This document shows positions 1-8,599 of a DNA stretch of 64,000 nt, in pieces. Origin of the DNA: Luteibacter mycovicinus (GTDB taxonomy: Bacteria; Pseudomonadota; Gammaproteobacteria; Xanthomonadales; Rhodanobacteraceae); the NCBI RefSeq assembly GCF_000745235.1, contig NZ_JQNL01000001.1, positions 1,302,001-1,366,000 on the forward strand, given 5' to 3'. The notes under the pieces are model-generated. The model saw nothing but the letters and a program-made list of their open reading frames with translations. It did not search any database and was not told where the DNA came from. Every line of letters starts with the position of its first letter. The stretch's first letter is position 1. A program made the translations under genes and the position numbers.

Positions 1-655
1 CGAAGACGACGACCTTATCGTTGATCGAGTAACCGACCACCGCCAGCACTGAGGCGAGCACCGTCAGGTCGAACTCACGCTGGGTCAGCGCGAAGATACC
101 CAGGGTCACGAGAACGTCGTGGACTTCGGTGGCGAGCGCGGCGATGGCGAAGCGCTTCTCGAAGCGGATCCACAGGTAACCCATGATGCCGATGATGACG
201 AAGGCGACGGCGACGATACCGTCGCTGCGGAGCTCCTCACCCACCTGCGGGCCGACGAAGGACTTGCTCTTCATCGTCACATCGGGGCGGGTGGTCTTCA
301 GGGCGGCGATGATGTCTGAGGAGACCTTGGTTGCCGCCTCCTCACCGACCAGCGTGACCGAGCCCTTGTCGTCCTTGGGCAACATGCGCACGTTGAACTC
401 GCGCGTGCCGCCGACCGACTGCACCAGCGGGTTTTCGATGCCGGCCTTTTCGAGCGTGGCGCGGACCTCGTTGACCTCGATCGGCTGCGCGTAGTCGACG
501 ATGACCGAGACGCCGCCCAGGAAGTCCTGGCCGTAGTTGAAACCCTTGGTCAGGATCAGGCCGATCGAGCCCAGCATAAGCAGCACGGCGAGGCCGATGC
601 TGTACTTGCGCAGACCGAGGAAGTTGAAGTTCGAGTTGTGATTGAAGATTTCCAT
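1..655 (-). CDS. secF: Protein translocase subunit SecF (C-terminus cut by window edge)
   Basis: SecF is the smaller RND-type partner of SecD; with YajC they form the inner-membrane complex that uses the proton gradient to help SecYEG release exported proteins. About 218 residues are visible, starting MEIFNHNSNFNFLGLRK, followed by a first membrane helix, the conserved DFLGGVSV stretch, and then the membrane block containing GYSINDKVVVF, a SecF signature, just before the sequence leaves the window. The ATG at 653-655 lies 12 bases after the secD stop, so the two are co-transcribed. Only the last third is missing; there is no sign of damage. Confidence 0.97.
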   Translation of the reverse strand, partial: MEIFNHNSNFNFLGLRKYSIGLAVLLMLGSIGLILTKGFNYGQDFLGGVSVIVDYAQPIEVNEVRATLEKAGIENPLVQSVGGTREFNVRMLPKDDKGSVTLVGEEAATKVSSDIIAALKTTRPDVTMKSKSFVGPQVGEELRSDGIVAVAFVIIGIMGYLWIRFEKRFAIAALATEVHDVLVTLGIFALTQREFDLTVLASVLAVVGYSINDKVVVF

Positions 656-667
656 GGCGTCCTCCCG

Positions 668-2548
668 TCAGACCGACAGGGTCTTGAGCTTGCGGCCGCC
701 GTGGATCAGCGCCGTGATGGCATGGGTCACCGTCACCGACGTGAACATCGAGGTCAGGATACCGATGAAGAGCGTGACACCGAAGCCCTTGATCGGACCC
801 GAACCCATGGTCATCAGACCGAGCGCGGCGAGCAGGTGGGTCACGTTGGCGTCGAGAATCGTCGCCCACGCCTTGTCGTAACCGGTGCGGATAGCCGCGA
901 GCGGCGACGAGCCGTTGCGGAGTTCCTCGCGGATACGTTCGCAGATCAGCACGTTGGCATCGATCGCCATACCAAGCGTCAGCACGATACCGGCGATGCC
1001 GGGCATCGTCAGCGTCACGTGGATCAGCGACATCACCGCGACGAGCAGGACGAGGTTGAAGAACAGGGCGATGTCCGCGACGATGCCGAACAGCTTGTAG
1101 TAGATGGCCGCGGCGATCAGCACGAGGCCGAGGCCGAGCATCACCGCCTTGAAACCGCGGTCGATGTTGTCCGCGCCGAGGCTGGGACCGATGACGCTTT
1201 CGCCGACGATGTCGACCGGCGCCGCGAGCGAACCGCCGCGCAGCAACAGGGCGAGATCGGAGGCTTCGGCGTCGCTGGGCAAGCCGTTGGTCGAGAACTG
1301 CTTGCCGAACGGCGAGCTGATGTTCGCGTAGTTGATGACTTCCTCGGTCGTCTTCGGCGTCTTCACTTCCTTGCCGTCGACCATCTTGATGTCGTTGGTA
1401 CGCGTGATGTACAGCACGGCCATCGGCTTGCCGACGTTACCGTTGGTGAAGTCCTGCATCTTGCGGGCGGCGGCGCTGTTCAGCGTGACGCTGACGTTCG
1501 GCGTGCCGTTCTGCTGGTCGCGACCCGAGACGGCCGAGGTCAGCTGATCGCCCGTGGCGATGACGGTCTTGCTGAGCAGGTACGGGCGACGATCGCGGCC
1601 GTAATACAGCTTGGCGTCGGGCGGAACGCTGCCACTGCGGGCGGCATCCATGGCCTGCTGCGGGGTGTACAGGCCGGCGCGGTATTCCAGGGTGGCGGTC
1701 GCGCCGATCAGACGCTTGGCCTCGGCCGTGTCCTGCACGCCGGCCAGCTCGACGATGATCTGGCTCTGGCCCTGCTGCTGGATCAGCGGCTCGGACACGC
1801 CCAGTTCGTTCACACGCTGGCGCAGCGTGGTGACGTTCTGGGTGATGGCGCTCTGAGCGAGCTCGCGCAGCTTGGCCGGCTTGACCACGGCATTGAGCGT
1901 GAAGCGGTTGCCCGTGGACGGACCATCGGAAACGGTCAGATCGGTGAACTCGGTAGCGATGAGCGACGCGGCGGCCTGGCGATCGGCGTCGCTACGCAGG
2001 ATGATGCCGATGCCCTGACCGCGCGGATTGCGCGCTACCGAGTCGTACGAGATCTTCCTGTCACGCAGCAGCGAGCGGACGTCGTCCGCGTAGCGGGTTT
2101 CCTGACCGTCGATCACGGCATTCTGGTCGACTTCCATCAGGAAGTGCACACCGCCCTGCAGATCGAGACCCAGCGGCATCGAGAACGCGTTGATCGAGCG
2201 CAGCCACGACGGCACGGTCGAGGCGAGGTTGAGCGCGACCGTGTAATCGTCACCGAGCGCACCGCGAAGCGCGTCGGACGCCTTCGCCTGCGCGTCGGCA
2301 CTGGCGAAGCGCGCCAGCAGGCGGCTGCCTTTCTCGGACGACGTCACGTCGACGCTCGCTGCCGGAACGTGGGCCGTGGCAAGAATGCTCTCGACCTTGG
2401 TCTTCAGCGTGGCGTCGACGGCGCTGCCGTGGTTACCCGAGATCTGCACCGCGGGCTGCGGCGTATAGACGTTCGGCAGCGCGTAGACGATGCCGAACAG
2501 CAATACGATCACAACCAGCGCGTATTTCCAGCGTGGAAAATCACTCAT
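668..2548 (-). CDS. secD: Protein translocase subunit SecD
   Basis: Large subunit of the SecDF-YajC accessory complex of the general secretion pathway, in the inner membrane with a big periplasmic domain. The 626-residue length matches the proteobacterial family. An N-terminal helix (about residues 8-25) is followed by the LGLDLQGGVHFLMEVD element typical of SecD, the periplasmic P1 domain, and a C-terminal five-helix RND block with TLGMAIDANVLICERIREE. It lies between yajC (59 bases upstream) and secF (12 bases downstream), the standard tgt-yajC-secD-secF order. Confidence 0.98.
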   Translation of the reverse strand: MSDFPRWKYALVVIVLLFGIVYALPNVYTPQPAVQISGNHGSAVDATLKTKVESILATAHVPAASVDVTSSEKGSRLLARFASADAQAKASDALRGALGDDYTVALNLASTVPSWLRSINAFSMPLGLDLQGGVHFLMEVDQNAVIDGQETRYADDVRSLLRDRKISYDSVARNPRGQGIGIILRSDADRQAAASLIATEFTDLTVSDGPSTGNRFTLNAVVKPAKLRELAQSAITQNVTTLRQRVNELGVSEPLIQQQGQSQIIVELAGVQDTAEAKRLIGATATLEYRAGLYTPQQAMDAARSGSVPPDAKLYYGRDRRPYLLSKTVIATGDQLTSAVSGRDQQNGTPNVSVTLNSAAARKMQDFTNGNVGKPMAVLYITRTNDIKMVDGKEVKTPKTTEEVINYANISSPFGKQFSTNGLPSDAEASDLALLLRGGSLAAPVDIVGESVIGPSLGADNIDRGFKAVMLGLGLVLIAAAIYYKLFGIVADIALFFNLVLLVAVMSLIHVTLTMPGIAGIVLTLGMAIDANVLICERIREELRNGSSPLAAIRTGYDKAWATILDANVTHLLAALGLMTMGSGPIKGFGVTLFIGILTSMFTSVTVTHAITALIHGGRKLKTLSV

Positions 2549-2607
2549 GCCTTACATTCCGTGGAGGCGGCCGGGTGCCGGCCGCAGCTGACGCGATGAG
2601 ATGAAGC

Positions 2608-2949
2608 TCAGGACTTCTTGAGGCTGCCCTTCGGCAGCACCTGGGTGATCGAGCTCTTCTGGACCTGGACGACGGTGCCCGGAGCGATCTCGACACGGAC
2701 GAAGGCCTCACCCACGTCTTCGATACGGCCGGCCATGCCGCCGCTCATCACGACCTCGTCGCCCTTGCTCAGCGCCGAGAGCAGGTTGCGGTGCTCCTTC
2801 TGACGCTTCATCTGCGGGCGGATCATCATGAAATAGAAGATGCCGAACAGCACCGCCATCATGATCAGCGGCGAGAAGCTCAGAGCGCCCTGGGGTGCGG
2901 CAGCGGGGGCAGTGGCCTGGGCAATGGCGGCGAACGTCGGAAGGCTCAT
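2608..2949 (-). CDS. yajC: Preprotein translocase subunit YajC
   Basis: Small single-span inner-membrane protein that associates with SecDF. 113 residues, with one strong hydrophobic helix (about residues 29-43) followed by the conserved MMIRPQMKRQKEHRNLLSAL segment and a basic cytoplasmic tail rich in Val/Gly (GDEVVMSGGMAGRIEDV). Length, topology and position between tgt and secD fit YajC exactly. The tgt-yajC gap is 142 bases and holds a possible hairpin, so yajC-secD-secF may also have a promoter of their own. Confidence 0.97.
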   Translation of the reverse strand: MSLPTFAAIAQATAPAAAPQGALSFSPLIMMAVLFGIFYFMMIRPQMKRQKEHRNLLSALSKGDEVVMSGGMAGRIEDVGEAFVRVEIAPGTVVQVQKSSITQVLPKGSLKKS

Positions 2950-3054
2950 CGGATATCTCGCAAGTCATGGAACAGCCAAGGAAAAGCGGCTGCTCACGTA
3001 AAAAGATCGTGGATTATGCCACGCGCCCCGGTGCTTATGTACCGGACTCGTCAA

Positions 3055-3088
3055 GGCTTCTGGGGGCGCCGGACAGCGCCCTCAAGCC
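3055..3088 (-). terminator. Hairpin just downstream of tgt
   Basis: Read on the minus strand, GGCTT-GA-GGGCGC pairs with GCGCCC-CCAG-AAGCC around a 5-base loop, three bases past the tgt stop. There is no U-tract after it, so it is at best an attenuator or an mRNA-stabilising hairpin rather than a classic intrinsic terminator. Confidence 0.35.
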
Positions 3089-3091
3089 CGG

Positions 3092-4324
<1,233 letters not shown>

Positions 4325-4441
4325 TTACGCGTACAGGTGTCGGCAAGCGCCTACCTAAAGTTCCGCAAGTTTCCGCCGATTCCTATGCCACAGGAGCGAG
4401 CCCAGACCGGGGTCCGCCCAGGCCCTCGGAGGACCTGCCCT

Positions 4442-5614
4442 TTGATCATCCAGCCGACCAGTATCGCCGCCCAGCTATGGGCCGGCGCGGCAGCGGGCAC
4501 CACCGCGGCCGTTGACGCCTGGCGGGTGGGTACGCTGCTGACGGCACGCGTCATGGGGCAGAACGACATCGGCAAGCTGCTGCTGGACATCGGCGGTATC
4601 ACGGTGGAGGCCGACACCACGGGCACCCAGCTTCCCCAGCAGTTTCAGGTGCGCGTCCTGACCCAGGGCGCACAGCCCCAGCTCGAAGTCCTCATCGCCC
4701 ACCCCGAGGAAGGCGTCACGATGCAGGGACTGCGCGAACGGCTCCCGCTGCAGAATGGTTACGCGCCGCTGCTCGGCGCACTGGCCTCACTGGCGCGCAG
4801 CCCGGTGGCCCGCTCGCTGCCGGCACCCCTGCGAGCCGCACTCGCCACGCTCGAGGCTTCGATCAGCGGACCCGATGACGTCAGCACGCCGATGGGCATG
4901 AAGGAAGCGATCGCCAAAAGCGGCAGCTTCCTCGAATCCCATCTTGCCGAGCCGACGAAAGAGACGCCGGCGGCCGACGATTTCAAGGCGGCATTGATGG
5001 CGCTCCGCCGTACGCTGGCCGATCTTCCGCCGACACGAAGCGCATCGGGCGTCAGCACCGGCCCCGGACTTCCGCGCCAGCTTGGTGACACACCCCCGCC
5101 GCTCGCCCAGCGCGCACTGATTGCCCAGCCGCGCGTGGCGGAATTCGCCATCACTGAAGACGACGTCGACGCGCTGGTCGGCCAGTTACGGACCGACACG
5201 CGTGCCGCACTGTCCCGTGTCGAGATCGGTCAGCTGGAATCCCATCCGCAGGCCGGACTATGGATGATCGAAGTGCCGCTGGCGAACGCGCGCGGTTACG
5301 ACGTGCTCCAGTTGCGGATCGAGGAAGGCAAGCCAGGCCCTGGCGAGCCGGATGGCTTGTGGACGGTCGGCTTCGCCATCGACCCGCCCTCGCTGGGCGC
5401 CGTACAGGGTGAGATCCAGCTGCGCATACCGCGCGTGTCGGTGCGGCTGTGGGTACAACAGGCCGACACCGTATCGCGCCTGGAAACCGAATTCGTCTCG
5501 CTGCGGCGCGTGCTCGAGAAAAGCGGCCTGCAGCTCGATCATTTCTCCTGCATGCACGGCCTGCCCGTGCCGACCAGCGCGTATAGCGCGGTCCTCCTCG
5601 AAGCCCGCGCATGA
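4442..5614 (+). CDS. FliK-like flagellar hook-length control family protein
   Basis: 390 residues. The N-terminal two thirds are Ala/Pro/Leu-rich and low in recognisable motifs. The C-terminal part (about residues 270-375: GLWMIEVPLANARGYDVLQL, PSLGAVQGEIQLRIPRVSV, then L...L..VLEKSGLQL) has the layout of the Flg_hook/FliK C-terminal domain. Start: a TTG at 4442 sits 8 bases after GGAGGA (4428-4433), better supported than the in-frame ATG at 4385. Its ATGA overlap with the FlhB-C-like gene fits an export-switch pair: FliK works by contacting FlhB-C. It is divergent from tgt, with no other flagellar genes in the window, so a flagellar role is inferred. Confidence 0.75.
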   Translation: MIIQPTSIAAQLWAGAAAGTTAAVDAWRVGTLLTARVMGQNDIGKLLLDIGGITVEADTTGTQLPQQFQVRVLTQGAQPQLEVLIAHPEEGVTMQGLRERLPLQNGYAPLLGALASLARSPVARSLPAPLRAALATLEASISGPDDVSTPMGMKEAIAKSGSFLESHLAEPTKETPAADDFKAALMALRRTLADLPPTRSASGVSTGPGLPRQLGDTPPPLAQRALIAQPRVAEFAITEDDVDALVGQLRTDTRAALSRVEIGQLESHPQAGLWMIEVPLANARGYDVLQLRIEEGKPGPGEPDGLWTVGFAIDPPSLGAVQGEIQLRIPRVSVRLWVQQADTVSRLETEFVSLRRVLEKSGLQLDHFSCMHGLPVPTSAYSAVLLEARA

Positions 5615-5874
5615 ATCCGTCCCTGCCCTCCCCGCGCCGCAGTGTCACGCTGCGGCTCGCGACGCCGACCAGCAATGGGAAAACCCAGCGTGTCGACGCC
5701 GACAGCGTCAAAAACATGCTGGAGCGCGCGCAGGCGCTGGGGCTTGCACCTCAACTGGATCCGCAGATCGCTACCTTGCTGGCGGCCGTGCGGTTGCGCG
5801 ACGACGTGCCGCCGGAGCTGTATGCGGCACTGGCGGCGGTGGTGGGAACCTTGCTCGGGGCTGTCGAGGCCTGA
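5611..5874 (+). CDS. FlhB C-terminal-domain-like protein (EscU/YscU/HrcU type)
   Basis: 87 residues. VDADSVKNMLERAQALGLAP followed by LDPQIATLLAAVRLRDDVPPE-LYAALAAVVGTLL matches the end of FlhB cytoplasmic domains (D..LA..L....L...IP..LY.AVA.VLA.). It has no membrane helices and no NPTH self-cleavage motif, so it is a stand-alone FlhB-C mimic such as those found as orphan genes in other bacteria. The start ATG overlaps the stop of the FliK-like gene (ATGA), implying coupled translation and a joint role. What it switches is unknown. Confidence 0.75.
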   Translation: MNPSLPSPRRSVTLRLATPTSNGKTQRVDADSVKNMLERAQALGLAPQLDPQIATLLAAVRLRDDVPPELYAALAAVVGTLLGAVEA

Positions 5875-5910
5875 TGCGCCGCGGCTCACGTCAGCCTGTC
5901 GGCGACGGCG

Positions 5911-7263
5911 TCAGCTGACGCCCAGCCCCTGAATACGGGCCGCGCCGGCTTCAAACCCCGCCAGCTCGGCAAAGCGTTTGCCACGCTCCGCATAATCCCT
6001 GAACTGGTCGAAGCTCGGCGCACCCGGCGACAGCACGACGACGCCCTCGCCGCTCAGGGCGTTACGCGCGGCACCGACGGCGGCGGCGAGATCCGCTGCC
6101 CGATACACGTTCGCGACACCCGCGGCTTCCAGCGCATCCGCGATACGCGAACCGCTGGCACCCTGGCACACGATCGCCTCAGGCGCATCCAGGCGCATCG
6201 CTTCCACAAACGGCGTCCAGTCGAGACCGCGATCGTGGCCGCCGACGATCAGCGCGACACGTCCCGCTCCCACGCTTTCGAGCGCGGCAAGACTCGCCAG
6301 CGGCGTCGTGCTGATCGAATCGTTGATCCAGCGCAGGCCATGGATCTCGCCCAGCGGCTGCAACCGATGCGGCAGAGGAACGAAGGTAGACAGCGCGGGC
6401 GCGGCCGCGCGCGCGTCGAGGCCGGCGATCTCCAGTGCGGCAAGGGCGGCACACGCGTTGATCGCGTTGTGCAGACCCGGCGCGGACACGGCGGACGCCG
6501 CGATCACATCCTCGCTGCCACGACGGATCCAGCCATCGGCAACATGCCAAGTCGCCTCGTCGCCGAACGTATGCAGACCCGGATGGCCCGCCGCTCGCGC
6601 CATCAACGCAGGCTGCATCGCATTGACCAGCACCTGCGCGGATGACGCAAGCAGTTTCAGCTTGTCGCTGACGTAACGCTCGCGCGAGCCGTGCCAGTCG
6701 AGGTGTTCTTCGTAGAGGCTGGTAACGACACCGAGGCCGACACCGAACGCTTCGCCGGTCTGGAAGCTCGACAGCTCGATGACCCAGAGGTCGGCGCTCT
6801 CGCCATCCAGCTCGAGCATCGGTAAGCCGATGTTGCCAGCGAGTGCCGTGCGCACGCCCAGCGAACGCGCAAGATGCGCGATCAACGCGGATGTCGTGCT
6901 TTTGCCCTTGGTACCGGTCACTGCGATGGTTTTCGCCGCCATTTGGGCGGCGAACCAGAGCGCGGTGCCCGATGTAAAACGCGTGCCGCGCGACTGCGCA
7001 TCGAGCAGTTCGGGCTTGTACGCGGAGATACCGGGGGACTTGATGACGATGTCGTACGACGCGAGCGCATCGGCATCGGGGGCCACGTCATGTACGTGCG
7101 CCCATGGAAACGAAGCACGTGCCGCGGCCGCCTCGTCGGACGAACAGTAGACATCGACCAGCTGACCCGGCAGATGCCGGGCCAGCGCGTCGAGGGCCGC
7201 ACGCCCTTCGCGACCGAAACCCCAGACGGCGACGCGGCGCCCCTCGAGATCAGCCCAGCGCAT
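5911..7263 (-). CDS. murD2: UDP-N-acetylmuramoyl-L-alanine--L-glutamate ligase MurD2
   Basis: Mur ligase family member of 450 residues. In Xanthomonas MurD2 adds L-glutamate, not D-glutamate, to UDP-MurNAc-L-Ala; MurL then inverts the residue. N-terminal Rossmann region (VAVWGFGREGRAAL, residues 11-24), ATP P-loop TGTKGKST (116-123), Mur signature ELSSFQT, and C-terminal HRLQPLGEIHG plus NDSISTTPLAS. The assignment to MurD2 rather than MurD rests mainly on the murL neighbour. The ATG at 7261-7263 lies inside the end of murL (14-base overlap), so the two are translated together. A start 14 codons upstream is possible but adds an unconserved stretch. Confidence 0.9.
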   Translation of the reverse strand: MRWADLEGRRVAVWGFGREGRAALDALARHLPGQLVDVYCSSDEAAAARASFPWAHVHDVAPDADALASYDIVIKSPGISAYKPELLDAQSRGTRFTSGTALWFAAQMAAKTIAVTGTKGKSTTSALIAHLARSLGVRTALAGNIGLPMLELDGESADLWVIELSSFQTGEAFGVGLGVVTSLYEEHLDWHGSRERYVSDKLKLLASSAQVLVNAMQPALMARAAGHPGLHTFGDEATWHVADGWIRRGSEDVIAASAVSAPGLHNAINACAALAALEIAGLDARAAAPALSTFVPLPHRLQPLGEIHGLRWINDSISTTPLASLAALESVGAGRVALIVGGHDRGLDWTPFVEAMRLDAPEAIVCQGASGSRIADALEAAGVANVYRAADLAAAVGAARNALSGEGVVVLSPGAPSFDQFRDYAERGKRFAELAGFEAGAARIQGLGVS

Positions 7264-8599
7264 CCAGCGCTCCGAGCAGACGCGATGGCACGAGGTGCGA
7301 CGCACCCGGCTTCAGCCAGGGCTCGAGTGCGAGCTCGGACGAGTCAAGTTGCGGAAGAATCTCGCGACGGAAACGCGACACCAGCGCGTCTTCGCGCCAC
7401 TCCGGACGCTCCGCCAGCGACGCGAGCGCGGCGCGCGCTTCGGCGCCCTCGCCGACGCACTCGAACGGCTTGTGGTTCTTGTATTCGAGCAATGCGTCGA
7501 ACGCGTCGGCCAGCGAGTCGTCGTCGAGCAGATTGCGCCCGAAGATCGATACCAGCCGCGGTTTGGCCATGAAGGGCGCGAGCGCGAGAAACACGAAATG
7601 GCATTTCGGGCACTGACCGCACCAGCGATCCGCCGGCTTGGGGCCGAGGATACGGAAGTTCCGGTTGCAACTGGAGAACGCATCGAAATACGCCGCGCCA
7701 AGGCGCGCGAATGCGCTGGTCACCGCCAGCTCCGACCACGGCCGCAGGAGCGAGCAGTAGTCGAGATCGGCGGCGACATGCGAATGCAGATAGTCGTGGA
7801 AGGTCTTCTCGAAACCGAAGCCCTTGCTCCACTGGTGGTTCACTTCCTGACCTTCGTATTCCAGCGTGGCGACCGATGCCGAACGTTCATTGGCGAATAC
7901 GATGGAGTCGTAGCCGTACAACAGAGCCGCCAGCGTCAGAATGGCCGAGTTGATCGCCGTCACGGGGATATGCCCGTTCCACGCGCCCAGGCGGTTCAGT
8001 TCGAACAGACCCGGCGCCAGCTCGCGCGAAATGTTCAGCGTCGACAGACCGGTTCGCGCCGCACATTCGGCGATGAGCGGCGAATTGCCGACCCACGCCG
8101 CCGTCGCGTCACCACCGATCGACTTCACGGCCTCGACGGCGACCACGGAATCCTTGCCGCCACCGATCGGCAGCAACGAGCGTGCCGGCAAACCGATCGC
8201 GGGGGCCGCGACGCGATCGCGACTTTCGAACGGAAACGCGATGCGCCCACGCAGATCCAGCCGGTTGCGATAGGCGAACTCGGCCAGACCATGCAGATAC
8301 AGCGCATCGGCAAGCGTCGCCGTCTCTTCGTCGAGCGGCTCGCCTTCGATCACGATCGACGGCGGGATGCCCGCCTTGTAGTAGCTGACACCGGCGACGA
8401 TATGCAGCAGACGGAGCGCCGACGCGAACGCCGCCTCGCGCTCCGGCGGGACCGCCGGCGCCCCCGGAAACGTAACGCGCTCGGTCAGCTCGAGGCCGTC
8501 GTCGAAGGCGTAGACCAGCTCGGCGACACCATCGACGAAGCTGTGACGGACGAAGCGGAAGCGCTCGCTTCCGCGTGGATCGGTGAGGTTGGCGGTCAC
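7250..8599 (-). CDS. murL: UDP-N-acetyl-alpha-D-muramoyl-L-alanyl-L-glutamate epimerase MurL
   Basis: Epimerises the terminal L-Glu of UDP-MurNAc-L-Ala-L-Glu to D-Glu in an ATP-dependent reaction, replacing glutamate racemase plus classic MurD. 449 residues. LLPIGGGKDSVVAVEA (142-157) is a PP-loop-like nucleotide site, consistent with adenylation chemistry. Further family-like blocks are NSAILTLAALLYGYDSIVF and, near the C-terminus, a cysteine cluster SSCNRNFR...WCGQCPKC that could hold a metal (inference). GTG start at 8597-8599, overlapping the stop of the upstream fusion gene (GTGA). The operon order kinase/decarboxylase-murL-murD2 ties it to cell-wall precursor supply. Confidence 0.93.
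   Translation of the reverse strand: MTANLTDPRGSERFRFVRHSFVDGVAELVYAFDDGLELTERVTFPGAPAVPPEREAAFASALRLLHIVAGVSYYKAGIPPSIVIEGEPLDEETATLADALYLHGLAEFAYRNRLDLRGRIAFPFESRDRVAAPAIGLPARSLLPIGGGKDSVVAVEAVKSIGGDATAAWVGNSPLIAECAARTGLSTLNISRELAPGLFELNRLGAWNGHIPVTAINSAILTLAALLYGYDSIVFANERSASVATLEYEGQEVNHQWSKGFGFEKTFHDYLHSHVAADLDYCSLLRPWSELAVTSAFARLGAAYFDAFSSCNRNFRILGPKPADRWCGQCPKCHFVFLALAPFMAKPRLVSIFGRNLLDDDSLADAFDALLEYKNHKPFECVGEGAEARAALASLAERPEWREDALVSRFRREILPQLDSSELALEPWLKPGASHLVPSRLLGALDALG

Noticed and set aside
638-2599. 653-codon plus-strand open frame
   Set aside because: Antisense to secD; Arg/His/Asp-rich composition typical of a shadow frame in G+C-rich DNA, and secD is unambiguous.
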